Below, one piece after another: positions 14,398 to 24,416 of a stretch of DNA of 34,113 nt. The position numbers and the translations under genes are program-made. The notes below the pieces were generated by a model. That model saw nothing but the letters and a program-made list of their open reading frames with translations. It searched no databases and had not been told where the DNA came from. Source of the DNA: JAQSWP01 sp040255215 (GTDB lineage Bacteria; Pseudomonadota; Alphaproteobacteria; Reyranellales; JAQSWP01); NCBI GenBank assembly GCA_040255215.1, contig JBDZUM010000030.1, forward strand, positions 1 through 34,113, given 5' to 3'. Position 1 is the first letter of the stretch; the number at the start of each line of letters is the position of its first letter.

Positions 14398-15273
14398 ATG
14401 GCCGTCCTCGTAAGTTCGAAGACCAAGGTCATCTGCCAGGGCTTCACCGGCGCGCAGGGAACCTTCCATTCCGAGCAGGCCATCGCCTACGGCACCAAGA
14501 TGGTCGGCGGCGTCACGCCGGGCAAAGGCGGCACCAAGCATCTCGACCTGCCGGTGTTCGACACCGTGGCCGATGCCGTGATGAAAACCGGGGCCAACGC
14601 CTCGGTGATCTACGTGCCGCCGCCCTACGCGGCCGACGCCATCCTCGAGGCTATCGACGCCAAGGTGGCGCTGATCGTCTGCATCACCGAGGGCATCCCG
14701 GTGCTCGACATGGTGCGGGTCAAGCAGGCGCTGGACGGCTCCGGCAGCCGCCTGATCGGGCCCAACTGCCCGGGCGTCATCACCCCGGGTGAGTGCAAAA
14801 TCGGCATCATGCCCGGTCATATCCACCAGCGCGGCAAGATCGGCATCGTCAGCCGCTCGGGCACGCTGACCTACGAGGCGGTGGCGCAGACCACGGCGGC
14901 GGGGCTGGGCCAGTCGACCTGCATCGGCATCGGCGGCGATCCGGTCAATGGCACCAATTTCGTCGACTGCCTCGACATGTTCCTGGGCGACCCGGAGACC
15001 CAAGGCATTATCATGATTGGCGAAATCGGCGGTTCCGCGGAAGAGGAAGCGGCCGATTTCCTGCGCCGGCACAAGACCAAGAAGCCGACTGTGGGCTTCA
15101 TCGCCGGCCGCACCGCCCCGCCGGGCCGCCGCATGGGCCATGCCGGCGCCATCATTTCCGGCGGCAAGGGCGGCGCCGACGACAAGATCGAAGCTATGCG
15201 CAGTGCTGGCATACAAGTTGCAGACTCGCCAGCAGCACTGGGCACCACCATGTTGAAGCTGATGAAGGGGTAG
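14398..15273 (+). CDS. sucD: Succinyl-CoA synthetase alpha subunit
   Basis: This is the CoA-binding and phosphohistidine-carrying subunit of succinyl-CoA synthetase. Length is 291 aa, normal. The N-terminal CoA-binding Rossmann domain is seen in CQGFTGAQGTFHSEQAI and GGVTPGKGGTKHL; the ligase domain has IGPNCPGVITPGECKIGI, IVSRSGTLTYEAV and GIGGDPVNGTNFVD. The phosphorylated histidine is H248 in RRMGHAGAIISGG. AAGGAGG inside the end of sucC serves as its ribosome site. It is followed by a 52-base gap to sucA that contains a 7-bp hairpin. Confidence 0.98.
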   Translation: MAVLVSSKTKVICQGFTGAQGTFHSEQAIAYGTKMVGGVTPGKGGTKHLDLPVFDTVADAVMKTGANASVIYVPPPYAADAILEAIDAKVALIVCITEGIPVLDMVRVKQALDGSGSRLIGPNCPGVITPGECKIGIMPGHIHQRGKIGIVSRSGTLTYEAVAQTTAAGLGQSTCIGIGGDPVNGTNFVDCLDMFLGDPETQGIIMIGEIGGSAEEEAADFLRRHKTKKPTVGFIAGRTAPPGRRMGHAGAIISGGKGGADDKIEAMRSAGIQVADSPAALGTTMLKLMKG

Positions 15274-15293
15274 CCCGCCCCGACAACAGGAGG

Positions 15294-15313
15294 CGGCGCC
15301 GCAACCGGCGCCG
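15294..15313 (+). other. Intercistronic hairpin between sucD and sucA
   Basis: CGGCGCC (15294-15300) and GGCGCCG (15307-15313) can form a 7-bp stem with a 6-base loop, 13 bases before the sucA start. No T-run follows, so it is not a standard terminator. GGCGCC is common in this GC-rich DNA, which lowers its significance. Confidence 0.5.
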
Positions 15314-15325
15314 TGATTTCGGCTC

Positions 15326-18211
15326 ATGCGATCGGAGCAATCGTCGTTCCTTTTCGGCGCCAATACGGCGTTCATCCAGGAGCTCTATGCGCGCTACCTG
15401 GAGAGCCCCGGATCGGTCGATGCAAGCTGGCAGAGCTTCTTTGCCGAACTGAACGACGACCAGCAGGCCGTGCTGCGCGATGCTGGCGGGCCGAGCTGGT
15501 CCAAAGGCGGAACCCGGGTGATCGGCGTCGCCGAGGAACCGGTAGCGGGCGCTCGCAAGGCCAACGGCAAGGCGAATGGTGCTGCGCTGGCGCCGGCGTC
15601 GGGCGGTTTCACGGCCGAACAGGTCCGCGCCGCCGCCATCGATTCGGTCCGGGCGCTGATGCTGATCCGTGCCTACCGCATCCGCGGCCATCTGATGGCC
15701 GATCTCGACCCGCTCGGCCTGACCAAGCAGGAGCCGCACCCCGAACTCGATCCGGCGACCTACGGATTCACGGCCGACGACTGGGAGCGGCCGATCTTCA
15801 TCAACGGCGTGCTCGGGCTCGAGGTCGCGACGCTGCATGAGATCATGCAGATCGTGAAGCAGACTTACGCCGGCAAGATCGGCGTCGAGTTCATGCATAT
15901 CGGCGATCCGGCGCAGAAGGCGTGGATCCAGGAGCGCATCGAAGGCATCCGCAACGTCACCGAGTTCACCCCGCGCGGCAAGCAGGCGATCTACGAACGC
16001 CTGGTCGAGGCGGAAGGGCTGGAGAAGTTCCTCCACACCAAATTCGTCGCCACCAAGCGCTTCGGGCTGGACGGCGGCGAAGCGCTGATTCCGGCGCTGG
16101 AGCAGATCCTCAAGCGCGGCGGCCAGCTCGGCGTCAAGGAAGTCGTGGTCGGCATGCCCCATCGCGGCCGCCTCAACGTGCTCACCAACATGATGGGCAA
16201 GAGCTACACGGCGCTGTTCTCCGAGTTCCAGGGCAATCCGGCGATGCCGGAATCCTTCCAGGGCTCGGGCGACGTGAAGTACCATCTCGGCGCCTCGTCG
16301 GACCGCGAGTTCGACGGCAACACGGTGCATCTGTCGCTGACCGCCAATCCCTCGCATCTCGAGGCGGTGAATACCGTCGTGCTGGGCAAGGTCCGGGCCA
16401 AGCAGGCGCAGCGCGGCGACGCCAGCCGCGAGCAGGTCATGGCGCTGCTGATGCATGGCGACGCGGCCTTCGCCGGCCAGGGCCTGGTGGCCGAGACGCT
16501 CGATCTGTCCGATCTCAAGGGCTATCGCGTCGGCGGCACGATCCACGTCATCGTCAACAACCAGATCGGCTTCACGACGTCGCCGACCTATGCCCGCTCG
16601 GGTCCGTATTGCTCGGAAGTCGCCAAGATCGTCCAGGCGCCGATCCTGCACGTCAACGGCGACGATCCCGAGGCCGTGGTCCATTGCGCGCGCATCGCGA
16701 CCGAGTTCCGCCAGCGCTTCAAGCACGACATCGTCATCGACATCTTCTGCTATCGCCGCCACGGCCACAACGAATCGGACGAGCCGTTCTTCACCCAGCC
16801 GCTGATGTATTCACGCATCGGCAAGCATCCGACGGTGAAGGAGATCTACGGCAAGCAGCTGGTCGACGAGAAGGTGCTGCAGGACGAAGACCTGTCGCGC
16901 ATCGACACCGAGTTCCGCGAGCGCATGGAGAACGACTTCGCCGCCGCCGCCGGCTACAAGCCCAACAAGGCCGACTGGCTGGAAGGCAAGTGGGCCGGCC
17001 TCGAGGTCGCCTCGGGCGACGACCGGCGCGGCGTGACGGCGGTGTCGATGGATCTGCTGCGCCAGGTCGGCACAGCGCTTTCGGAGCCGCCGCCGGGCCT
17101 GACGATCAACCGCAAGATCCTGCGCCAGCTCGCCGAGAAGCGGAAGATGATCGAGAGCGGCGAGGGCATCGACTGGGCGACGGCCGAGGCGCTGGCGTTC
17201 GGTACGCTGGTCGCCGAGGGCACGCCGGTGCGCCTGTCCGGCCAGGATTCCGGTCGCGGCACCTTCTCGCAGCGCCATTCGGTACTGGTCGACCAGAGCA
17301 CCGAAGAGCGCTACATCCCGATCAACCACGTCGCCAAGGACCAGGCGCTGTTCGAGGTCATCGATTCGCCGCTGTCGGAAGCGGGCGTGCTGGGCTTCGA
17401 ATACGGCTACTCGCTGGCCGAGCCCAACGCGCTGGTGCTGTGGGAGGCGCAGTTCGGCGACTTCGCCAACGGCGCGCAGGTCATCATCGACCAGTTCATC
17501 GCCTCCGGCGAAAGCAAGTGGGCGCGCATGTGCGGCCTCGTCATGCTGCTGCCGCACGGCTACGAGGGCCAGGGGCCCGAGCATTCCTCGGCCCGGCTCG
17601 AGCGCTACCTGCAGCTTTCGGCCGAGGACAACTGGCAGGTCGTCAACTGCACGACGCCGGCCAACTACTTCCACGCCCTGCGCCGGCAGGTGCGGCGCAA
17701 TTTCCGCAAGCCGCTGGTGGTGATGACGCCCAAGTCGCTGCTGCGTCACAGCGAGTGCGTCTCGCTACTCGACGCGATGGGGCCGAACTCCTCGTTCCAT
17801 CGCGTGCTGGGCGAGCAGGAGGAGCTGGTCGCCGACGCCAAGGTGAAGCGCGTGGTGCTGTGCTCGGGCAAGGTCTACTACGATCTGCTGGCCGAGCGCC
17901 GCAAGCGCGAGATCCGCGACGTGGCGCTGCTGCGCGTCGAACAGCTCTATCCGTTCCCGATCGCCACCGTCGGTCGCGAGCTGGCGCGTTACGCCAATGC
18001 CGAAATCGTCTGGTGCCAGGAGGAGCCCGCCAATATGGGCGCCTGGCATTTCGTCGACCGCCGGATCGAGCACGTGCTGGGCACGATCGACATCAAGGCC
18101 AAGCGGCCCGTCTATGTCGGGCGGCCCGAAGCGGCATCGCCGGCCACCGGCCTGCACCGCCGCCACGTCAAGGAGCAGATGGACCTTGTCAGCCGCGCGC
18201 TGACGGTCTGA
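15326..18211 (+). CDS. sucA: 2-oxoglutarate dehydrogenase E1 component
   Basis: The thiamine-diphosphate decarboxylase of the 2-oxoglutarate dehydrogenase complex. Length is 961 aa, normal. The N-terminus has the typical E1o start (SFLFGANTAFIQELYARYLE; DASWQSFF), followed by DSVRALMLIRAYRIRGHLMADLDPLGL spread over residues about 110-135. Active-site segments include GMPHRGRLNVLTNMMGK, HLSLTANPSHLEAVN, HGDAAFAGQG, NNQIGFTTSP, the cofactor-binding GDDPEAVVHCAR, and RRHGHNESDEP. The C-terminal transketolase-like part has GQDSGRGTFSQRHS, EYGYSLAEPNALVLWEAQFG and HGYEGQGPEHSSAR. There is no clear Shine-Dalgarno before the ATG at 15326, but the hairpin 13 bases upstream may matter. It is co-directional with sucB. 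Confidence 0.98.
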   Translation: MRSEQSSFLFGANTAFIQELYARYLESPGSVDASWQSFFAELNDDQQAVLRDAGGPSWSKGGTRVIGVAEEPVAGARKANGKANGAALAPASGGFTAEQVRAAAIDSVRALMLIRAYRIRGHLMADLDPLGLTKQEPHPELDPATYGFTADDWERPIFINGVLGLEVATLHEIMQIVKQTYAGKIGVEFMHIGDPAQKAWIQERIEGIRNVTEFTPRGKQAIYERLVEAEGLEKFLHTKFVATKRFGLDGGEALIPALEQILKRGGQLGVKEVVVGMPHRGRLNVLTNMMGKSYTALFSEFQGNPAMPESFQGSGDVKYHLGASSDREFDGNTVHLSLTANPSHLEAVNTVVLGKVRAKQAQRGDASREQVMALLMHGDAAFAGQGLVAETLDLSDLKGYRVGGTIHVIVNNQIGFTTSPTYARSGPYCSEVAKIVQAPILHVNGDDPEAVVHCARIATEFRQRFKHDIVIDIFCYRRHGHNESDEPFFTQPLMYSRIGKHPTVKEIYGKQLVDEKVLQDEDLSRIDTEFRERMENDFAAAAGYKPNKADWLEGKWAGLEVASGDDRRGVTAVSMDLLRQVGTALSEPPPGLTINRKILRQLAEKRKMIESGEGIDWATAEALAFGTLVAEGTPVRLSGQDSGRGTFSQRHSVLVDQSTEERYIPINHVAKDQALFEVIDSPLSEAGVLGFEYGYSLAEPNALVLWEAQFGDFANGAQVIIDQFIASGESKWARMCGLVMLLPHGYEGQGPEHSSARLERYLQLSAEDNWQVVNCTTPANYFHALRRQVRRNFRKPLVVMTPKSLLRHSECVSLLDAMGPNSSFHRVLGEQEELVADAKVKRVVLCSGKVYYDLLAERRKREIRDVALLRVEQLYPFPIATVGRELARYANAEIVWCQEEPANMGAWHFVDRRIEHVLGTIDIKAKRPVYVGRPEAASPATGLHRRHVKEQMDLVSRALTV

Positions 18212-18253
18212 TTGTCCGGCGCGACAGCGTCAAGCGTAGTTCCTGCAATGCAA

Positions 18254-18275
18254 GGCGCCGCCGATGGCCGGCGCC
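18254..18275 (+). other. Intercistronic hairpin between sucA and sucB
   Basis: GGCGCCG (18254-18260) and CGGCGCC (18269-18275) form a 7-bp stem with an 8-base loop, 21 bases before sucB. The arms are the same heptamers, in swapped order, as in the hairpin before sucA. No T-run follows. Confidence 0.5.
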
Positions 18276-18296
18276 GCCACTGATCGAGGTTGAGAG

Positions 18297-19514
18297 ATGG
18301 CTACGGAAATCAAGGTCCCAGCACTGGGCGAATCGGTGACCGAGGCGACGGTGGCCAAATGGTTCAAGAAGGTCGGCGACGCGGTCGCCATGGACGAGGC
18401 GCTGTGCGAACTGGAGACCGACAAGGTCACGGTCGAAGTCAACGCCACGGCCGCCGGCGCCATCGCCGAGATTCTCGTGCCGGAGGGCGATACCGTCGAG
18501 GTCGGCGCCGTGCTGTGCACGGTCGAGGAAGGCGCTGCCGGCGCCAAATCGGCGCCGAAACCTGCCGCCGAGAAGCCGGCCGCGGAGAAGCCTGCTCCGG
18601 CCAAGCCCGCGGCGCCACCCGCTGCGCAACCGGCCAAGGCAGCGCCCGCCGCCGGCGTCGCCTCGCCGGCGGCCCGCAAGCTGGCCGAAGAGAAGGGCGT
18701 CGATGCCGGCGCCATGACCGGCACCGGCAAGGACGGTCGGGTGACCAAGGCCGACGTCGCCTCCGCCAAGCCCGCTGCGGCGCCAGCCCAGCCTGCCGCG
18801 CCGCGTCCCGCCGGCGATCGCGAGGAGCGGGTGCGCATGAGCCGCCTGCGCAAGCGCATCGCCGAACGCCTGAAGGAGGCGCAGAACACGGCGGCCATCC
18901 TGACGACGTTCAACGAAATCGACATGACCAACGTCATGGCGTTGCGCGAACGGATGAAGGACCAGTTCGAGAAGAAGCACGGCGCCAAGCTCGGCTTCAT
19001 GTCGATCTTCGTGAAGGCCTGCATCCAGGCCCTCAAGGAGCTGCCGGCGGTCAACGCCGAGATCGACGGCGACGAGATCGTCTACAAGAATTTCTATCAT
19101 ATCGGCGTCGCCGTCGGCACGCCGCAGGGCCTGGTGGTGCCGGTCGTGCGCGATGCCGATGCCATGAGCTTCGCCGCCATCGAACAGACCATCGGCGAGC
19201 TGGGACGCAAGGCGCGCGACGGCAAGCTGTCGCTCGAGGATCTGACCGGCGGCACGTTCACGATCTCCAACGGCGGCGTCTACGGCTCGCTGATGTCGAC
19301 GCCGATCCTCAATCCGCCGCAATCGGGCATCCTCGGCATGCACAAGATCCAGCCGCGGCCGATGGTGGTCGATGGCGAGATCAGGATCCGGCCGATGATG
19401 TACGTGGCGCTGTCCTACGACCATCGCATCGTCGATGGGCGCGAGGCGGTGACCTTCCTGGTGCGCGTCAAGGAATGCGTCGAGGATCCCGAGCGCCTGC
19501 TGCTTGAGGTTTGA
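18297..19514 (+). CDS. sucB: 2-oxoglutarate dehydrogenase E2, dihydrolipoamide succinyltransferase
   Basis: The core of the 2-oxoglutarate dehydrogenase complex; it transfers the succinyl group from lipoamide to CoA. Length is 405 aa with one lipoyl domain (residues 1-75, lipoyl lysine K43 in ELETDKVTVEV). An Ala/Pro/Lys-rich flexible linker follows, then the E1/E3-binding domain (SPAARKLAEEKGVDAGAMTG ... GRVTKADV, about 122-160). After a second linker comes the catalytic domain from about 178, with SRLRKRIAERLKEAQNTAA and the active-site SYDHRIVDG (H376, D380). The GESVTEA start is typical of the succinyl, not the acetyl, form. The ribosome site is GAGGTTGAGAG. The stop lies 2 bases before the lpdA ATG. 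Confidence 0.98.
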   Translation: MATEIKVPALGESVTEATVAKWFKKVGDAVAMDEALCELETDKVTVEVNATAAGAIAEILVPEGDTVEVGAVLCTVEEGAAGAKSAPKPAAEKPAAEKPAPAKPAAPPAAQPAKAAPAAGVASPAARKLAEEKGVDAGAMTGTGKDGRVTKADVASAKPAAAPAQPAAPRPAGDREERVRMSRLRKRIAERLKEAQNTAAILTTFNEIDMTNVMALRERMKDQFEKKHGAKLGFMSIFVKACIQALKELPAVNAEIDGDEIVYKNFYHIGVAVGTPQGLVVPVVRDADAMSFAAIEQTIGELGRKARDGKLSLEDLTGGTFTISNGGVYGSLMSTPILNPPQSGILGMHKIQPRPMVVDGEIRIRPMMYVALSYDHRIVDGREAVTFLVRVKECVEDPERLLLEV

Positions 19515-19516
19515 CC

Positions 19517-20923
<1,407 letters not shown>

Positions 20924-20927
20924 TCGC

Positions 20928-20957
20928 TTGCGTCTGACGCGCTTCGTTGCCTAGCCT
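20928..20957 (+). promoter_or_regulatory. Candidate promoter for the acyl-CoA synthetase gene
   Basis: TTGCGT (20928-20933) and TAGCCT (20952-20957) are spaced by 18 bases, right after the lpdA stop. The ribosome site AGGGGGA and the GTG start at 20981 follow. Confidence 0.3.
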
Positions 20958-20980
20958 GTCGAAAAGGGCAGGGGGACGAC

Positions 20981-22828
20981 GTGGCGATCAGGGCGCTTTC
21001 GCGGATAGAAAGTCTGGCCGATATCGAGGCGCTTGAGCGCCGGTCCTATGCCGAGCTCAATCCGGCCAGGACCGTGTTCGACGTCTTCGCGCAGTCGGCC
21101 GAGCGCGCGCCCGACGACGTGGCGCTGGTCTATCTGCGCGATGCCGATCCCGCACAACCGGCCGAGCGCTTCACCTATGCCGAATTGCAGCGGCGTATCG
21201 TGCAGGCTGCCAATCTGTTCGCGTCGTTGGGCGTCGGCGCCGATGACGCCGTATCGCTGCTGCTGCCCTCGTTGCCGCAGACCTATTTCGCCCTGTTCGG
21301 TGCGGCGACGGTCGGTATCGCCAATCCGATAAATTTCCTGCTGTCGCCCGATCAGATCGCCGATCTGCTGCATGTCGCCCAGACCAAGGTGCTGGTGGCG
21401 CTCGACCCGACGCCGGGCTTCGACATCTGGCAAAAAGTGGAAGCGGTGCGCGAGCGGTTGCCGGGCCTGCAGATCCTCTCCGTTTCGCAATTCGCCGATC
21501 GGCTGGAGAGCCAGCCTTCGGATCGTCTTGCGAGCGTCGTTCCGCCGACGCCGGAGCGCATCGCTGCCTACTACCATACTGGCGGCACGACCGGCTCGCC
21601 CAAGCTGGCCCGCCACAGCCACGCCAACCAGTGCTACACCGCTTGGGTCATTCCGCAGATGTTCGATCTCGGCCGCGACGACGTGGTGCTGAACGGCCTG
21701 CCGCTGTTCCATGTCGCGGGCTCGCTCGATTTCGGCCTGGCGGCCTTCGCCTCGGGTGGCACCGTCGTGCTGCCGACGCCGAGCGGGTTGCGCAATCCGG
21801 CGGTGATCGCCAATCACTGGCGGATTCTCGAGCGTCACGGCGTTACCTGGATCGGCGGCGTGCCGACCTCGATGGCGGCGCTGCTCGAAGTGCCGGTCGG
21901 CGATGCCGATATTTCGCGCTTCAAATTCGCCTGTTCCGGCGGCCAGGCGCTGCCGATCGAGACGGCGGTGGAATTCGAGCGGCGCTTCGGACGCCCGATC
22001 CGCCAGGTTTTCGGCATGACCGAATGCGCCGGCATCACGACCATCGTGCCGCGCCATGCCGCCAATCGCGTCGGGTCGGCCGGTCTGCGCCTGCCGTTCG
22101 AGGAAATCGTCATGGTCCGTCTCGACGGCGAGGGCGGCATCGCGAGCTTCTGCGGAGCGGGCGAAAGCGGCGTTCTGGCCATCAGGGGACCGCACGTGTC
22201 GCCCGGCTATCGCGACAACCGCCACGACACGGGCACCTTCGTCGGAGACGGCTGGCTGCTCAGCGGCGATCTCGGCCATATCGATGCCGAAGGCTGGCTG
22301 TTCGTCACCGGCCGCTCGAAGGACCTGATCATCCGCTCCGGCCACAACATCGATCCCGCCATCATCGAGGAAGCCGCGACGTCGCATCCCGCGGTGCTCA
22401 TCGCCGCCGCGGTCGGCATGCCGGACGAATATGCCGGCGAACTGCCGGCCCTGTTCGTCAGCCTGCGCCCGGGCCATAGCGTCACGTCGCAGGAATTGCT
22501 CGACCATCTGGCCGGAACCATCGCCGAACGTCCCGCGTTGCCCAAAGCGGTGCATGTCGTCGATGCCATTCCCGTCACCGGCGTCGGCAAGGTGTTCAAG
22601 CCGGCCTTGCGCTGGCGCGTCGCCCGCGAGGTGCTGCTGGCGAGGCTGCAGGCCCTCGACCTGGCCGGCGCGGTCTTCGAGGTCGAGGTCGGCGAACGGG
22701 CGGGTGTCGGAACGCTGGCGACGATCGGCGTCGGCGGCATACCGGAAGCCGAGAGAGCCGCGCTCGGTGCGCGCCTGTCGGCGCTGCTGGGGAAATTCAG
22801 CCTGAAATCCGAGTTGCGCTGGCTTTAG
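20981..22828 (+). CDS. AMP-binding acyl-CoA synthetase
   Basis: An ANL-superfamily adenylating enzyme predicted to activate a carboxylic acid to its CoA thioester. It is 615 aa from a GTG start; GGGCAGGGGGA just upstream supports this start. Motifs: P-loop YYHTGGTTGSPKLARHSH (about 197-214), GLPLFHVAGSLDFGL, the VFGMTECAGIT adenine-binding segment, SGDLGHIDAEGWLFVTGRSK, IIRSGHNIDPAIIEE, and the C-terminal lysine motif TGVGKVFKPALR. A 60-residue tail after that lysine is longer than in short ligases and resembles the group annotated only as acyl-CoA synthetase or AMP-binding protein. The substrate is unknown. It may be co-transcribed with the next small membrane protein, though that gene has its own promoter-like element. 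Confidence 0.9.
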   Translation: MAIRALSRIESLADIEALERRSYAELNPARTVFDVFAQSAERAPDDVALVYLRDADPAQPAERFTYAELQRRIVQAANLFASLGVGADDAVSLLLPSLPQTYFALFGAATVGIANPINFLLSPDQIADLLHVAQTKVLVALDPTPGFDIWQKVEAVRERLPGLQILSVSQFADRLESQPSDRLASVVPPTPERIAAYYHTGGTTGSPKLARHSHANQCYTAWVIPQMFDLGRDDVVLNGLPLFHVAGSLDFGLAAFASGGTVVLPTPSGLRNPAVIANHWRILERHGVTWIGGVPTSMAALLEVPVGDADISRFKFACSGGQALPIETAVEFERRFGRPIRQVFGMTECAGITTIVPRHAANRVGSAGLRLPFEEIVMVRLDGEGGIASFCGAGESGVLAIRGPHVSPGYRDNRHDTGTFVGDGWLLSGDLGHIDAEGWLFVTGRSKDLIIRSGHNIDPAIIEEAATSHPAVLIAAAVGMPDEYAGELPALFVSLRPGHSVTSQELLDHLAGTIAERPALPKAVHVVDAIPVTGVGKVFKPALRWRVAREVLLARLQALDLAGAVFEVEVGERAGVGTLATIGVGGIPEAERAALGARLSALLGKFSLKSELRWL

Positions 22829-22835
22829 GACGATC

Positions 22836-22864
22836 TTGTTTTGCCACATTCGATGGACCATATC
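22836..22864 (+). promoter_or_regulatory. Candidate promoter placing transcription start at the next ATG
   Basis: TTGTTT (22836-22841) and CATATC (22859-22864) are spaced by 17 bases. The -10 ends 6 bases before the ATG at 22871, and no Shine-Dalgarno lies between. This arrangement would give a leaderless mRNA. Confidence 0.33.
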
Positions 22865-22870
22865 GCCTGA

Positions 22871-23179
22871 ATGCGCGCCGCCATCCGCAAACCGCTGCTG
22901 CTGACCCTCGCTTTCCTCTGCCTTGCCATGGCGGTGGTGGGCTCTCTGCTGCCGATCCTGCAGGGCTGGATATTCTTCGTCATCGCGCTCTATCTGTTCG
23001 CCCGCGAATCGGAAATCGCCCGGCGCGTGATCCGCTGGGCGCGCGAGCGCTGGCCATGGCTGTCGAAAAAGATCGATGCCGGCAGCCATCACCGCTGGGC
23101 GCCGAAGGATCTCCACGATCTCGCCGAACGCACCGCGCCACGCAGCGCCAGTCAGGCCAAATCGGCAAACCCGTCCTGA
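22871..23179 (+). CDS. Small inner-membrane protein, unknown function
   Basis: A 102-aa protein with two closely spaced hydrophobic segments (LLLTLAFLCLAMAVVGSLLP and GWIFFVIALYLFARES), then a basic amphipathic region (ARRVIRWARERWPWLSKKI) and a polar tail. The pattern, with a proline-turn-GW between the helices and charged residues after the second, resembles small PGPGW/DUF454-type membrane proteins, but I cannot assign it firmly. The start lacks a ribosome-binding site. A five-codon mini-frame (22853-22870) ends directly against the ATG, so either leaderless translation or reinitiation is possible. Confidence 0.72.
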   Translation: MRAAIRKPLLLTLAFLCLAMAVVGSLLPILQGWIFFVIALYLFARESEIARRVIRWARERWPWLSKKIDAGSHHRWAPKDLHDLAERTAPRSASQAKSANPS

Positions 23180-23213
23180 CGCCGACGCCGGACTCGTTCG
23201 GGTCGCGCTCTGC

Positions 23214-23219
23214 TACAGT
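23214..23219 (+). promoter_or_regulatory. Candidate extended -10 element (TGC-TACAGT) before the MFS gene
   Basis: TACAGT ends 9 bases before the ATG at 23229 and is preceded by TGC (extended -10 type). No Shine-Dalgarno is present between them, and no good -35 is seen. Confidence 0.27.
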
Positions 23220-23228
23220 CGCCGCCGC

Positions 23229-24416
23229 ATGCGCGGCCTGCCCCTGATCCTCACCATCTGCCTGGCTGAAGTCCTCTATCTTCTGCCCATGGCGACGTTT
23301 CCCGCGCTGGTGCCCGGTTTCGTCGCCGAGTGGAGCTTGAGCAACACCGAGGCCGGCTGGATCAGCGGCTCCTACTATCTCGGCTACATGCTGACCGTGC
23401 CGGTGCTGACGGCCCTGACCGATCGTTACGATGCGCGGCTGGTGCTGTTGGCGGGGTGCCTGCTTGGCGCATTGGCGACGTTCGGCTTCGCGGTCTTCGC
23501 CGACGGCTTCTGGAGCGCCATGCTGTGGCGCACCCTGGGCGGCATCGGCCTGGCGGGGTCCTACATGCCCGGTCTCAAGGCGCTCAACGACCGCAACGAT
23601 TCGCCAGTGCCGTCGCGCGGCATGGTGCTCTACACCTCCAGCTATTCGCTGGGCGTCGGGCTCTCCTTCCTCCTGGCCGGCGAGGCGCAGGCGGCCTTGG
23701 GCTGGCAGGCTGCTTTCTATTTCGCAGCCGCCGGACCAGCGGCTGCCCTGCTGCTGATGCTGGCCATGCTGCGACCCAAGCGTCCGACAGCCGCGGTCGC
23801 CCATGGCCGGCTGCTGGATTTCCGCCCCGTCTTCGCCAACAAGGCCGCTCTGGGCTACATCCTGGGCTACACCGGCCATTGCCACGAGCTGATGGCGATG
23901 CGCGCCTGGATCGTCGCATTCATGGCTTTTGCCGCAGCCCGCGCCGGCGGCGAGCCGACCGTCAGCGCCACCGTCATCGCCGCGATCGTTACGGTGATCG
24001 GCGTGCCGTCGAGCATCCTGGGCAACGAATTGTCGCTGCGCTTCGGGCGACGCCGGGTCGTGACGGCAATCCTCGCCGTCTCGGCGCTGCTATCCTGCGG
24101 CATCGGCTTTGCCGCCGGCCTTTCGTACTGGCTGGCAGTGGCTGCCGTGCTGCTCTACGCCGTGACGGTGACGGCCGATTCCGGCTCGCTCACCGCCGGC
24201 GCCATTTCGGCCGCGCCATCGCACCAGCAGGGCGCCACCATGGCGGTCCATTCGACGCTCGGCATTGGCGTTTCCTTTGTCGGACCGCTGGTGGTCGGCG
24301 TCGTGCTCGATCTGGCCGGCGGCGGCGTGATGGCCTGGGCGCTGGCCTTCGTTACCATGGGGGCGGGCGCCGCGCTGGGCAGTTTCGCCGTCGCCAAGCT
24401 GGCGCCGCGAACCTAG
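23229..24416 (+). CDS. MFS transporter
   Basis: An inner-membrane secondary transporter of the major facilitator superfamily. From the ATG at 23229 it has 395 aa and about 12 hydrophobic helices. A longer frame from 23076 adds 51 polar residues overlapping the previous gene and is rejected. The helix 2-3 loop has ALTDRYDARLVLLAG (variant of the MFS motif A with D-R-x-x-R), and the second half has LSLRFGRRRVVTAI at the equivalent loop. The N-terminal segment WSLSNTEAGWISGSYYLGYM is typical of MFS helix 1-2 loops. The central loop between helices 6 and 7 is short (RPKRPTAAVAHGR). The substrate and direction cannot be read. The 3' end overlaps the convergent cyclase gene by 4 bases. Confidence 0.9.
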   Translation: MRGLPLILTICLAEVLYLLPMATFPALVPGFVAEWSLSNTEAGWISGSYYLGYMLTVPVLTALTDRYDARLVLLAGCLLGALATFGFAVFADGFWSAMLWRTLGGIGLAGSYMPGLKALNDRNDSPVPSRGMVLYTSSYSLGVGLSFLLAGEAQAALGWQAAFYFAAAGPAAALLLMLAMLRPKRPTAAVAHGRLLDFRPVFANKAALGYILGYTGHCHELMAMRAWIVAFMAFAAARAGGEPTVSATVIAAIVTVIGVPSSILGNELSLRFGRRRVVTAILAVSALLSCGIGFAAGLSYWLAVAAVLLYAVTVTADSGSLTAGAISAAPSHQQGATMAVHSTLGIGVSFVGPLVVGVVLDLAGGGVMAWALAFVTMGAGAALGSFAVAKLAPRT

